From Thioalkalivibrio sp. ALJ21 (GTDB lineage: Bacteria > Pseudomonadota > Gammaproteobacteria > Ectothiorhodospirales > Ectothiorhodospiraceae), in assembly GCF_000378605.1 (NCBI RefSeq), contig NZ_KB905156.1, positions 725,209 through 789,208 of the forward strand: a DNA stretch of 64,000 nucleotides, in the 5' to 3' direction. Position numbers and translations under genes: made by a program. Shown piece by piece: positions 42,547 through 51,493 of the stretch (position 1 is its first letter; each line of letters opens with the position of its first letter). A model generated the notes under the pieces. The model saw only the letters and a list, made by a program, of their open reading frames with translations, did not search any database and was not told where the DNA came from.

Positions 42547-43305
42547 TTGGACCCCATCCCTCTGCGTCTGCTAGCCAATTGGCTTCTGCTACCTCCTTCC
42601 GGTCCTCTCATACTTGCCATTATCGGGTGGGCTATTTACCGAACAAATGTTGGAAAAGTGCTGTTGGTAATCGGCCTTCTGTTGAGCTATTCCTTGTCTA
42701 CTCCTGTATTTAGTTACGCCCTCATAAAGCCTTTACAGGAGGGTTTTGCGCCGCCGGACGACAACCAGCTGGCGGACGTACAAGCGATTGTGGTGCTGGG
42801 GGCGGGGTATCGCAGTGGAGCCGAGGAGTTCTCGGGCGAGACCGTCCACGACCTTGCACTGGTGCGCCTGCGTTACGCGGCGTACCTGCACCACCGCACC
42901 GGGCTGCCCGTGATGGTTTCGGGGGGTGGCCCCGAGGGGCGAGTTCCAGAAGCCGACTACATGGCAGAGGTACTGAAGGAATATGGCGTCCACCCGATCC
43001 TGCGGGAACCCAATGCACGCGACACCTGGGGCAATGCCCGGCATTCCGCCGAGCAGCTGCACGCAGAGGGGATCGAGCGCGTGGCACTCGTAAGCCATAC
43101 CCACCACATGCCGCGCGCCACATGGTCATTCGAGCGCGCGGGGCTGGAGGTCATCCCGGCCCCGACTGGCGCCTATGTGCCGCGAGATAACGGCTGGTCC
43201 CTGGAGGGCTTTCGCCCACAGGCCAGTGCGCTCTGGGCCAGCTGGCTCGCACTGCACGAGTACTGGGGCATGACCTGGTATCGCTGGCAATACGGGCCGG
43301 AATAG
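42547..43305 (+). CDS. YdcF family (DUF218) membrane protein
   Basis: A 252-residue protein with two N-terminal membrane helices (GPLILAIIGWAIY and VLLVIGLLLSYSLS) and a DUF218 domain beginning AIVVLGAGYRSGAEE. It continues with VMVSGGGPEGRVPEADYM, EPNARDTWGNARHSAE and VALVSHTHHMPRATWSFE, all family signatures. The ElyC/SanA/YdcF group is tied to envelope and peptidoglycan homeostasis; the biochemical activity is unknown. The only usable start is TTG 42547, with GGGGA ahead of it. The first ~200 bases are much AT-richer than the remainder, so the gene looks mosaic. Confidence 0.8.
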   Translation: MDPIPLRLLANWLLLPPSGPLILAIIGWAIYRTNVGKVLLVIGLLLSYSLSTPVFSYALIKPLQEGFAPPDDNQLADVQAIVVLGAGYRSGAEEFSGETVHDLALVRLRYAAYLHHRTGLPVMVSGGGPEGRVPEADYMAEVLKEYGVHPILREPNARDTWGNARHSAEQLHAEGIERVALVSHTHHMPRATWSFERAGLEVIPAPTGAYVPRDNGWSLEGFRPQASALWASWLALHEYWGMTWYRWQYGPE

Positions 43306-43364
43306 CCCGGCACGACACTCTTTTATTACAGCCGTTCGATCAACGACGAGGCGAAGGTTCGACG

Positions 43365-44417
43365 ATGAAAATCCTGGTAACCGGTGGAGCGGGCTATATT
43401 GGTTCACATGTCGTGCGCCAGTTGCTGGCCGATGGTCACGACGTCGTCGTGTACGACAATCTCAGCACGGGGCACCGCTGGGCCATTGGGCATGCCGCGC
43501 TGATCGTCGGCGACATGGCTGACCGCCAGCGCCTGCACAGTGTCCTTGCGGACTACGCGTTCGACGGCGTTCTGCACTTCGCCGCCAGGATCGTCGTCCC
43601 GGAGTCGCTGGCCGATCCGCTGGGGTACTACGGCAGCAACACACGCAATACCCTGAACCTCCTGGAGGGGTGCCAGGCGACGGGCGTGCGCTTCCTCGTC
43701 TTTTCCTCGACCGCCGCGGTATACGGCATCCCGGAAAATAACCCCGTCGACGAAACCAGTCCGCTGCTGCCCATCAACCCCTACGGCGCCTCCAAGGTGA
43801 TGTCCGAGCGGATGATCGCCGACTTCGGCCAGGCGAGTGATCTCCGTTACGTCTGTCTGCGCTATTTCAACGTGGCCGGTGCGGCCCCCGACGGGACGCT
43901 GGGCCAGGCCACTCCCAACGCGACCCACCTGATCAAGGTGGCCTGCCAGGCCGCCCTGGGCGAGCGCGAAAGCATCACCGTCTTCGGGACCGATTACCCA
44001 ACCGCCGATGGCACCTGCGTCCGCGACTACATCCATGTCGAGGATCTGGCCGCGGCCCACCTTCGCGCGATGGACTACCTGGTCGCGGGCGGCTCCTCGC
44101 AGGCCCTCAACTGCGGCTATGGCCACGGCTACAGCGTGCTGCAGGTCCTCGAGTCCGTGCAGCGCATCAGCGGTTACCGATTCCCCGTCATCCATGGCCC
44201 CCGCCGCGCCGGCGATCCGCCCGCCCTGACCGCAGACGCATCCCGAATCCGCGAGCTCCTGGCCTGGTCACCCGAATACGACGATCTGGACCTCATCGTC
44301 CGCCACGCCCTCACCTGGGAACGCCGCATGACCACCGCCGCCGCACCCCACCTGGCCGTCCGGCTCCACCCCCTGCCCATGCCGGAAACCACCGCCCACG
44401 CCTACGGCGCCCCCTGA
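43365..44417 (+). CDS. galE: UDP-glucose 4-epimerase
   Basis: A 350-residue extended short-chain dehydrogenase. NAD-binding TGGAGYIGSH at 7-16, the catalytic SSTAAVYG and Tyr-Lys in NPYGASK, and the C-terminal GTCVRDYIHVEDLAAAH are diagnostic of GalE. It interconverts UDP-glucose and UDP-galactose and supplies UDP-Gal or UDP-GalNAc to the glycosyltransferases. The last ~25 residues beyond the usual end (Ala/Pro/His-rich) are an unusual tail. It lies 60 bases after ydcF and marks the edge of the polysaccharide region. Confidence 0.93.
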   Translation: MKILVTGGAGYIGSHVVRQLLADGHDVVVYDNLSTGHRWAIGHAALIVGDMADRQRLHSVLADYAFDGVLHFAARIVVPESLADPLGYYGSNTRNTLNLLEGCQATGVRFLVFSSTAAVYGIPENNPVDETSPLLPINPYGASKVMSERMIADFGQASDLRYVCLRYFNVAGAAPDGTLGQATPNATHLIKVACQAALGERESITVFGTDYPTADGTCVRDYIHVEDLAAAHLRAMDYLVAGGSSQALNCGYGHGYSVLQVLESVQRISGYRFPVIHGPRRAGDPPALTADASRIRELLAWSPEYDDLDLIVRHALTWERRMTTAAAPHLAVRLHPLPMPETTAHAYGAP

Positions 44418-44460
44418 TCCTCCGCCGACGCGGTCGTCCTCAAGCGGGCAGCCTCTCCCG

Positions 44461-47400
44461 TTACAGGACCGTGCGGCGGGCGAGGTGCAGGAGCCGGGCG
44501 GGCAGTTCGTAATCCAGCTCCCAGACAATGCTCATCGGCTTGCTGCCCTTGTGGTGCTGGTAGCGCACCGGGCCGCAGAAGGTGAATGGCTCACTGAGGC
44601 CCGTCGCATCACGCTTAGCCCGGCGAATGAACAGCATGGGGGTGTAGCCACGCGCCTCGTGGTGGATGTAACGCTGCCCGGTCTCCGAGGTGGGGGAGGT
44701 GCCGGACTGTGACTGCCAGTGGAACCGCCGCTCGTTGAGGGCGTAGTCCTCGTACATGGTGGTGGGCGAGAACTCCTGTTCGGATTTCTCCAGGGTCACG
44801 AACAACGCATCGACCCGTCGCTCCGGTACGTGCCGCACACCCTCCTGCTGGGTGATCGGCTTCTCCAGGCTGCCAAGTCCCAGCGCCAGCAGGATCTGCT
44901 CGCGGGTGTAGGACGCGTGCAGTTCCAGCGGCCCCGTCTGCTCCGGGAAGGTGATGCCGCTGGCGGGGACGATACGCTCATGTCGCCAGGCGGCGACTTC
45001 CTGGAGATCCCGGTACAGAGGGCGCTGTTCGCGGACGAAGGCATCCACGGCGGTTAGGTCCCCGTTCCCCGGCCGCGTCTTGCCCCATAGGGTGCTGTGG
45101 ACGAGGGTCAGCCGGAGCCGATCTTCTTCGGCAAGCTGCTCCACGTTCGCGGCCGGCTGCGCCAGATGGGTCTGAAGGGTTTCCAGCAACTGGTGATCGT
45201 CACACCGCGCCAAGCGCTGCAGCCCGCGTTTGAGGCCGCTGGCATAGGGGCCCAGCGCTTCGGTCGACTCGCCTCCGCAGTCCGCGCGCAGCCGGGAGGG
45301 CAGGTCCTTGCGCAGCAGGTCTTCCGCTTCATCCATATGCAGGCAGTCCAGCATCTTGGGCAGGCTGGCGGAGTCGATGTCCTCCCGGAAACAGTCCTTC
45401 AGCTCGCGGACGAGCTGCGGTCGCTGGCGGTTGATCTGCGCACGGATGTTGTCGAGGACGTGCTGGGTGGCCAGGCGGTCGAGGTGGATCAGGCAGCCGC
45501 TGGGTAACCAAGGGAAGCCTTCCTGGATTTGGTGATCCACCCGCTTCTCCGGCCGCGCGCTCAGGGCCCGGAACCGAGTGGCATAACGAAAACGCCGATC
45601 CTGTGGCGCGACGAAATCCAGCACGGTCAGGTGCGGCTTGCCCTCGTGCAAGCGCAAACCGCGGCCCATCTGCTGCAGGTAGACCGTCAGGCTCTCGGTC
45701 GGGCGCAGCAGCAAAACGGTGTCTACCTCCGGCAGGTCCACGCCTTCGTTGTAGAGGTCCACCGTGAAGATGAAGCGGATGCGCCCCTCGCGCAGGTCGC
45801 GCTGTACCGACTGACGCTCGTGATCCGAGCTGTCGCCGGTCAGCACCGCGCTGGGCACCTGCTTGGCCGAGAAATGTTCGGCCATGAATCGGGCATGGGC
45901 GCGACTGATGCAAAAACCCAGGCCTCGGACCGAGCCGGGGTCCGTGGCGTGCTCATGGGCCTGCTGCCGAACCCATTCGGCGCGTGCCCGGTTGCCGGTG
46001 AACACCCCTTCTAGTTCTTCGGCGTCATAGCCCCCGCGCCGCCAGCTCACCCGGCGCAGATCCACGGACTCATGGTCGGCCACACCGAAGTAATGGAACG
46101 GCACCAGCAGGCGCCGCTCGATCGCATCCGGCAGGCGGATCTCGTGCGTGTAGCGCTGCCCGAAGTATTTGCGGATGTCATCGGCATTCGTGCGCTCCGG
46201 CGTCGCCGTCAGGCCCAGCAGGCACTTGGGCTGCACATGATCGAGGATGCGCTGGTAGCTGCCGGCGGTACTGTGGTGCGCCTCATCCAGCACCACGTAA
46301 TCGAAATGCTCCGGGGCCAGCCGATCGAGGTCTCGGGCGTTCCAGCTCTGCACCGTACAGAACAGGTGGCGGTCCTGACTCGGGCGCGCCCCGCCCACCA
46401 GCACATCGCCAAACTCGTGGTCTTGCAGCACTTGCCGAAAGCTGGCCATCGCCTGACGCAGGATCTCCTCGCGGTGGGCGATGAACAGCAGCGAGGGGCG
46501 CCCCTTATCCGCCTGCTCGCGCGCAAAGCGGCGATAGTCGAACGCGGCGATCATGGTCTTGCCGGTCCCGGTGGCCGCGATCACCAGATGGCGGGCGATC
46601 CCCGAACGGCGTTCGCGCTGGATGTCCTCCAGGATCTCCTGCTGAAAGGCATACGGTCGCAGGTCGAAGAACGCGGTGGCGTCTTTCGGCGCTGCTGGTC
46701 CCGAGCTGGATTCCGACTCCAGTGCCTGTTGCAGGCGGGGTAAGTCGTCCGTGGTGAGCGGTTCGAACTCCGCCGGGTCTGCCCAATGCGCCTCGAACGA
46801 GGTCTGGATCTGGCGCCACATATGCGGCAGCTCGTATTCGCTGACCTTGGCCGTCCACTCCAGCCCCTCATCCATCGCCACCCGCGAGACATTCGCCGAG
46901 CCGATGTAGGCGCTACCGAAGCCTGTGTTGCGATGGAACAGGTAAGCCTTCGCATGCAGGCGCGTGCGGTGCGTGTCGTACGAGACCCGAATCTCGGTGT
47001 TCGGCAGGCTTAGCAGAAACTCGATCGCCTTGAGATCCGTAGCCCCGAGGTACGAGGTCGTCGCGATCCGCAGCCTGGGCGAGCCATCGGCCGTCGGGGT
47101 CTCCGTAAAGCGCTTCAGCGTCTCGCGCAGGGCGCGAATGCCACTCCACTTGATGAAGGACACCAGCCAGTCGGCCCGCTCCGCACTGGCCAGCTCCTTC
47201 TCGATCTGCGTGATCAGGCTGGGTGTACGATCGGATCCAGTCAGCAGGCTGGACAGAGCCAGCGGAACATCCGGCCGTGGCGTCTCCTGCTGCCCAACCT
47301 GATCAGCCGACGGGGAACGCACCTCCAGCAACTGCCGAAACGGCGGCTGCGGAAGGTCCTCCTCGATCCCCGAAAGCGGATGCCCCGCCGCCGCCAACGC

Positions 47401-47661
47401 ATCCGCCAGCCCCTGCACGGCCCGCGTCCAGTCGTCGTGTCCCTTTTCCCGCAGCTCACCCGCGCGCTCCGCGAGCCGCTGAGACAGCTCGGCGACGAGG
47501 CTCATCCCCAGATCGTCGCCCTCTAGGCTCTGGCTCCAGCGGGCGTGGTCCTCCAACCCCAAGGCCTCCAGCGCCTGCCGTAACCGCGGCGTATCTAATC
47601 GTTCATGCAAGCCGACCCATTGGGCGCCGGACAGGGATTTGACGGCACTATCTCGGCTCAT
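44461..47661 (-). CDS. PLD-SF2 helicase-DUF3427 protein (candidate defence helicase/nuclease)
   Basis: A 1066-residue multidomain protein. An N-terminal helical region (1-140) precedes a phospholipase-D-type nuclease domain with one HxK motif (His236, Lys238) and GSAYIGSANVSR. A superfamily 2 helicase follows: motif I ATGTGKT at 363-369, DEAH at 459-462, SATP-like LTATPERTNADD, and motif VI QMGRGLRLH. The C-terminal third, with NERRFHWQSQSGTSP and FIRRAKRD, looks like DUF3427. Such proteins are thought to act on DNA in genome defence or repair (inference for this one). ATG 47661 overlaps the Nudix stop (ATGA), so the two are translationally coupled. Confidence 0.88.
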   Translation of the reverse strand: MSRDSAVKSLSGAQWVGLHERLDTPRLRQALEALGLEDHARWSQSLEGDDLGMSLVAELSQRLAERAGELREKGHDDWTRAVQGLADALAAAGHPLSGIEEDLPQPPFRQLLEVRSPSADQVGQQETPRPDVPLALSSLLTGSDRTPSLITQIEKELASAERADWLVSFIKWSGIRALRETLKRFTETPTADGSPRLRIATTSYLGATDLKAIEFLLSLPNTEIRVSYDTHRTRLHAKAYLFHRNTGFGSAYIGSANVSRVAMDEGLEWTAKVSEYELPHMWRQIQTSFEAHWADPAEFEPLTTDDLPRLQQALESESSSGPAAPKDATAFFDLRPYAFQQEILEDIQRERRSGIARHLVIAATGTGKTMIAAFDYRRFAREQADKGRPSLLFIAHREEILRQAMASFRQVLQDHEFGDVLVGGARPSQDRHLFCTVQSWNARDLDRLAPEHFDYVVLDEAHHSTAGSYQRILDHVQPKCLLGLTATPERTNADDIRKYFGQRYTHEIRLPDAIERRLLVPFHYFGVADHESVDLRRVSWRRGGYDAEELEGVFTGNRARAEWVRQQAHEHATDPGSVRGLGFCISRAHARFMAEHFSAKQVPSAVLTGDSSDHERQSVQRDLREGRIRFIFTVDLYNEGVDLPEVDTVLLLRPTESLTVYLQQMGRGLRLHEGKPHLTVLDFVAPQDRRFRYATRFRALSARPEKRVDHQIQEGFPWLPSGCLIHLDRLATQHVLDNIRAQINRQRPQLVRELKDCFREDIDSASLPKMLDCLHMDEAEDLLRKDLPSRLRADCGGESTEALGPYASGLKRGLQRLARCDDHQLLETLQTHLAQPAANVEQLAEEDRLRLTLVHSTLWGKTRPGNGDLTAVDAFVREQRPLYRDLQEVAAWRHERIVPASGITFPEQTGPLELHASYTREQILLALGLGSLEKPITQQEGVRHVPERRVDALFVTLEKSEQEFSPTTMYEDYALNERRFHWQSQSGTSPTSETGQRYIHHEARGYTPMLFIRRAKRDATGLSEPFTFCGPVRYQHHKGSKPMSIVWELDYELPARLLHLARRTVL

Positions 47662-48074
47662 TCCGAACGTGCAGCGATAAAGGTTTCGAGCAATGGGATG
47701 TCCGCCGGCGCCAGCTCGAGCCCGCGCCCCTCCTGCGGCGACACCCAGCACCACCGATCGTGCACGGTCAGCACCGGGCTTTCGTCATCCGTCCACGCGC
47801 GCAGCGCCACCAACTCAAGGCCTCCATTACCCGGAATCGGCGTGCGCCCGATCTCTTCCCCCACCCGGAGCCCCATCGACAGCTCTTCCCGAAATTCGCG
47901 GCACAACGCAGCCTCCAGGTCTTCCCCCGGTTCCGCCTTCCCACCGGGAAATTCCCAATACCCCGCCAGCGCTTGATCGGCCCCGCGACGCGCCAGAAAG
48001 ATCCGCCCCTGTGCATCCTCCAGAACGCCGCAGACCACCACCGCCTGATTCGCTTCTATGAGCGTTTCCAACAC
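47658..48074 (-). CDS. Nudix (MutT-like) nucleoside triphosphate pyrophosphohydrolase
   Basis: A 138-residue Nudix hydrolase. The Nudix box GGKAEPGEDLEAALCREFREEL is complete (G-x5-E-x7-REFREEL), with the catalytic glutamates in REFREE. The flanking FLARRGADQALAGYWEFPGG is typical of MutT/8-oxo-dGTPase-like enzymes. The most likely start is GTG 48072-48074, with GGAGAG just ahead, giving the normal MutT length; the longer frame to 48215 is Arg-rich and not domain-like. Its stop overlaps the helicase start, suggesting a two-gene functional unit rather than the housekeeping mutT, which usually neighbours secA. Confidence 0.87.
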   Translation of the reverse strand: MLETLIEANQAVVVCGVLEDAQGRIFLARRGADQALAGYWEFPGGKAEPGEDLEAALCREFREELSMGLRVGEEIGRTPIPGNGGLELVALRAWTDDESPVLTVHDRWCWVSPQEGRGLELAPADIPLLETFIAARSE

Positions 48075-48541
48075 GGCTCTCCATTTCGCCTGGTCCGATC
48101 GTACCAGGGAACGCGGCCACGGCTCCCGCCGGACGCTCGTTTCTCGGGCACGCGTGGTGCCTAGTTCCGTCACGCGACACTGCGATAACGGTGATATACG
48201 GATTCTGTAAAACACCGTGCTCTGTCACGCCCCTGCCGCCAATCTCCTCGTCTCGATCCGACTCAGTCCACCCGGAGGCACGCAATATCAGCCATTTCTT
48301 CCCACCTGCGTTGGACCGGCCGACCGATGTAAGTCGTGGAGAACAAACCGAATGTTGTTCGTCCAAGCGGGTGCGCCGTTCTGCCGCTCGACGCGACGCC
48401 TAATACCATGATAAAAGAATGGTTTATCTGTGGTGGTGTGCCATCGAGAGAAAAACACCGAGATGACATGCAGAATCTGTATACCACCAATATGACAGAT
48501 TCTGGCTAATCTACTGTTAGCGTCGAAATCAAGGATTGAAA
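48075..48541. other. Divergent region between Nudix-helicase pair and OLD nuclease
   Basis: 467 bases. Base composition falls from GC-rich to AT-rich at about 48,400. Just inside the Nudix side is an inverted repeat CTGGT-N8-ACCAG (around 48090-48107). Close to the OLD gene is a perfect 10-bp inverted repeat (48471-48504, listed separately). No protein-like frame, tRNA or transposase remnant was seen. Confidence 0.5.
48471..48504. repeat. Perfect 10-bp inverted repeat upstream of the OLD gene
   Basis: Arms CAGAATCTGT (48471-48480) and ACAGATTCTG (48495-48504) separated by 14 bases, ending 37 bases before ATG 48542. The position suits an operator of a dimeric repressor or a 5' UTR hairpin. 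Each arm also has internal near-symmetry (CAGA..TCTG), which makes protein binding more likely. Confidence 0.7.
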
Positions 48542-50449
48542 ATGAAATTGGAATCGGTACGAATACAGAACTTTCGCGCATTTAAAGACGAAACGATAGA
48601 ATTTGATAATTACAACTGTTTTGTGGGGCCAAATGGTGCCGGTAAGTCAACCGTCATTAATGCGCTGAACGTATTCTTCCGACAACATAAAGATTCTAAA
48701 ACGGACTTGAGCAAGCTATCTGCTGATGACTTCCATCATAAGAATACTTCTGATCCAATTTTGATAACCGTCACATTCAGAGACCTATCAGATGAAGCAA
48801 AGAAGGATTTGGCTGATTACGTAAGGCAAGAAAAGCTCGTTGTAACTGCACAAGCTGACTACGATGAAGGGACTGAGCGAGCTGAGGTGAAGCAATACGG
48901 AAACCGACTTGGCATGACTGAGTTCAAGATTTGGTTTGAAGCGGATAAATCGAAGACCCCCGCCAAAGAATTGAAAGAGATTTATGGACAGCTAAGGAAA
49001 AAATGGCCTGGCATTCCAGCGGCTAGCTCGAAAGCTGATATGGCAGCGGCACTAATTGAATTTGAAGCATCCAATCCCGATAGCTGTAGCTTGATTCCAA
49101 GTGAAGATCAATTCTACGGAGTTTCCAAAGGAGCCAATCGGCTTGCACCTCATTTGCAGTGGGTCTTTGTCTCCGCGTCGAAAGATTTTTCCGAGGAGGC
49201 GGAAGAAAGCAAAAACTCAGCGCTTGGTCAGCTCCTGTCTAGAGCAATCAGGGCCAAGGTAAATTTCACACAAAAGGTGAATGAGCTAAAAGATGATCTG
49301 CGGCAAAACTATCAAGAAATGTTGGACGAGGAGCAGGGGGTTCTTTCGAGCGTATCTGATTCGCTTGAAAGAAAATTGAAACTATGGGCAAACCCCAGCG
49401 CCACAGCAAAAGTTCTCTGGAAAAGTGACGCTGAAAAATCAATTAAAATTGAAGAGCCCTTTGCCCGTATTGAGATTGGCGAGAAGGGTTTTGAAAGTGA
49501 GCTCGCAAGATTTGGTCACGGTATGCAGAGATCTTATCTTCTAACTCTATTACAAGAACTTGCAGATCTGGACGATGAAAACTCCCCAGCTCTAATAATG
49601 GCCATCGAGGAGCCAGAGCTTTATCAGCATCCACCCCAAGCTCGTTATCTCTCAGAGGTTTTACAGGAGCTATCAAGAGACCAGTCGCAGATCATCCTAT
49701 GCTCTCACAGTCCTCATTTTATACCGGGCGATGATTTTCATAAAGTGAGACTTGTTAGGGAGTCTGGCATCCCCGCTTGCTCCGCCGTTTCCTCCCTGAA
49801 ATATGGTGAGCTCGCGTCAGAACTGGAGAGGGCCGGCGAAAATCCCGTAAAAGAAAGCGGTATGGTTGCGAAGCTTTATCCAACTCTACGCCCAGAAATC
49901 AGTGAGATGTTTTTCAGCAAAAGGCTTGTGTTAGTTGAGGGTGTGGAAGATGTGGCCTATATAACATCGTATATACAGTTGATGGAGAGATATGACGATT
50001 TTAGGAGCTCTGGGTACAACATTATTCCGGTAGGCGGGAAAAGTGAACTGATAAAGCCTTTAGCCATTGCCAAGCTACTCGATATTGATGTTTTTGTAGT
50101 TTGCGATGCCGACACGGACAAGACTAAAGATTCAGAAGTTGGAAAGCACAAGAAAGACAATGCGGCCATTTTGCACTTATTGGGGCACGATAAAGGCGAA
50201 AACTGGCCGGATCACCATGTTGAAAAGAACAATCTCAGGATGTGGCAGACGAATATCACAAAGACGGTCGGCCCGGAGTTCGGTGAGCAATGGACGCAGC
50301 ATATGGATCAAGCGTCTGCATATTACGGCAATGCTGGCGGCTTGAATAAAAACCCTCTCGCAGTATCACGGGCTTTAGAGAGCGCTTGGGAGTCTGGCCT
50401 TAGGTCGGAAGCACTGCAGGATCTCGTAAATGAGATGCTATCGACCTAG
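48542..50449 (+). CDS. OLD-family ATP-dependent nuclease (ATPase plus TOPRIM)
   Basis: A 635-residue overcoming-lysogenisation-defect type protein. An ABC/SMC-like ATPase has Walker A GPNGAGKST (29-37), a signature-like RFGHGMQRS (323-331), Walker B LIMAIEEPEL (351-360) and H-loop LCSHSPHF (387-394). A TOPRIM nuclease domain follows with Glu466 (LVEG), VGGKSEL near 497-503 and Asp522/Asp524 (CDAD). OLD proteins cleave DNA in phage defence; with no UvrD-like partner adjacent it fits a stand-alone (class 1) OLD rather than Gabija. AT-rich codons contrast sharply with all neighbours and indicate recent acquisition. ATG 48542 follows AAGGA; the TTG at 48536 is a less likely start. Confidence 0.9.
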   Translation: MKLESVRIQNFRAFKDETIEFDNYNCFVGPNGAGKSTVINALNVFFRQHKDSKTDLSKLSADDFHHKNTSDPILITVTFRDLSDEAKKDLADYVRQEKLVVTAQADYDEGTERAEVKQYGNRLGMTEFKIWFEADKSKTPAKELKEIYGQLRKKWPGIPAASSKADMAAALIEFEASNPDSCSLIPSEDQFYGVSKGANRLAPHLQWVFVSASKDFSEEAEESKNSALGQLLSRAIRAKVNFTQKVNELKDDLRQNYQEMLDEEQGVLSSVSDSLERKLKLWANPSATAKVLWKSDAEKSIKIEEPFARIEIGEKGFESELARFGHGMQRSYLLTLLQELADLDDENSPALIMAIEEPELYQHPPQARYLSEVLQELSRDQSQIILCSHSPHFIPGDDFHKVRLVRESGIPACSAVSSLKYGELASELERAGENPVKESGMVAKLYPTLRPEISEMFFSKRLVLVEGVEDVAYITSYIQLMERYDDFRSSGYNIIPVGGKSELIKPLAIAKLLDIDVFVVCDADTDKTKDSEVGKHKKDNAAILHLLGHDKGENWPDHHVEKNNLRMWQTNITKTVGPEFGEQWTQHMDQASAYYGNAGGLNKNPLAVSRALESAWESGLRSEALQDLVNEMLST

Positions 50450-50692
50450 CTAAGGAAGCTAACAAGGGGATCAGCAGGAGGCCACGGGGTCAGACCTTGC
50501 CTTTTGCCCTGCGCTGTCCCTCCCCGAAGCAATCCACCATGCCGTTGATGAAATACGGCAAAGCCCCTTCCCCATCACTTCCAGGGCCACCTTTGACCGC
50601 CTCGGGAATGGGGTCTAGCGTCAAAGGACAGGGGCAGATAACGGCCCGACGGAATCCGTTGCAACCTCGCGGAATCGCGAAGGAGGCACATC
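50450..50692. other. Intergenic stretch with possible mobile-element remnant
   Basis: Contains GGGGTCAGACC (50486-50496) and, 115 bases on, GGGGTCTAG (50610-50618), sequences reminiscent of those flanking REP-associated tyrosine transposase genes. An 8-bp inverted repeat CCTTTGAC (50590-50597) / GTCAAAGG (50620-50627) could act as a weak terminator for the OLD gene. No transposase frame survives. The assignment rests on pattern memory only. Confidence 0.3.
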
Positions 50693-51013
50693 ATGCGCAG
50701 CGTAGACAACATGCCGGTGCTCGACTGGCAGGACGGCAAGAACGCCATGCGGGCGAAGTTCCAGGTGATGCACGAGGAGCCGGTGGTGCTGAAGATGCCG
50801 GCCGACATGGACTGGTCGGTGAACGAGGGCGAATTCGGCTGCACACTGGACGACAGTGGGATGCCGCGTGACTGCGAAGGCGGCAGCCTGCTGCATCGTC
50901 TGGCGGAGCTCAATGACATGCCGGGACTGGAAGATATCGCGAAGGCCTGCGCCTACTCCAGCTCCCGCGTGGATATCGACGCCTCGGGCTCCCGCATCAT
51001 CGTGCACGACTGA
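50693..51013 (+). CDS. Small conserved-looking hypothetical protein
   Basis: A 106-residue acidic protein I do not recognise. It starts MRSVDNMPVLDWQDGK, has a central EGEFGCTLDDSGMPRDCEGG with two cysteines and ends SRVDIDASGSRIIVHD. There is no signal peptide or membrane helix. GAAGGAGG lies six bases before the ATG, a strong ribosome-binding site, and codon use is GC-rich like the host, so it is probably a genuine gene. It precedes the SRPBCC-domain gene by 57 bases on the same strand and may be co-transcribed with it. Confidence 0.65.
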   Translation: MRSVDNMPVLDWQDGKNAMRAKFQVMHEEPVVLKMPADMDWSVNEGEFGCTLDDSGMPRDCEGGSLLHRLAELNDMPGLEDIAKACAYSSSRVDIDASGSRIIVHD

Positions 51014-51070
51014 TCGGGCCTGCGCCGCCGGCCCGACCGGCGGCGACCCTGCAGCCTGGAGCGGTGGGCG

Positions 51071-51490
51071 ATGGCGGTGATCCACCACGAGATGGAGATC
51101 GACGCCACTCCGGAGGCGGTGTTCGAGCTGATGGCCCGGGTGGAGGCGTTCGCCGCCTACAGCGAGGCCATCGAGTCCATCACCTGCGTCGGGCCCGAGC
51201 GCTACCGCTGGCGTGTGCGGGTGGCCGGGGTGCCGCTGACGTTCGAAGTGGAGGTGCTGGTCGCGGTCCCGCCGCGCCTGCTCGGCTGGCGCGCGCTGGC
51301 CGGGTTGTCCTGCGAGGGCTGCTATCGGCTGACGCCGAGCGCGCGCGGTACGCATCTGGAACTGGCCGTGCGCTGCGGCGACGAAAATCCCCTGACCGAT
51401 GGCCTGCTCGGCCTGGCGGCCCACCCGCTGCTGGATGCGCTGGGGGCGGAGGTAGTGCGCAACGCCTGGCCGCGGCTCCACGGGGCGTGA
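51071..51490 (+). CDS. SRPBCC-fold (RatA/CoxG/polyketide cyclase-like) protein
   Basis: A 139-residue protein with the START/SRPBCC hallmarks: an N-terminal strand HHEMEIDATPEAVFELMARVEAF, a central LVAVPPRLLGWRA, and a C-terminal long helix GLLGLAAHPLLDALGAEVVRNA. The fold binds hydrophobic ligands, and RatA-like members act on ribosomes or ubiquinone; nothing here identifies the ligand. It converges on peptide deformylase with a three-base gap. A GTGGGCG precedes the ATG, a weak ribosome-binding site, so it may depend on the upstream gene. Confidence 0.7.
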   Translation: MAVIHHEMEIDATPEAVFELMARVEAFAAYSEAIESITCVGPERYRWRVRVAGVPLTFEVEVLVAVPPRLLGWRALAGLSCEGCYRLTPSARGTHLELAVRCGDENPLTDGLLGLAAHPLLDALGAEVVRNAWPRLHGA

Positions 51491-51493
51491 TCC

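Noticed and set aside
48542-50449. OLD gene as GajA of a Gabija system
   Set aside because: No UvrD/Rep-like GajB follows; the next genes are a small hypothetical and an SRPBCC protein. The nearby SF2 helicase is of a different family and divergent.
50450-50692. Intact insertion sequence
   Set aside because: Only short motif-like remnants; no transposase frame and no terminal repeats with target duplication.
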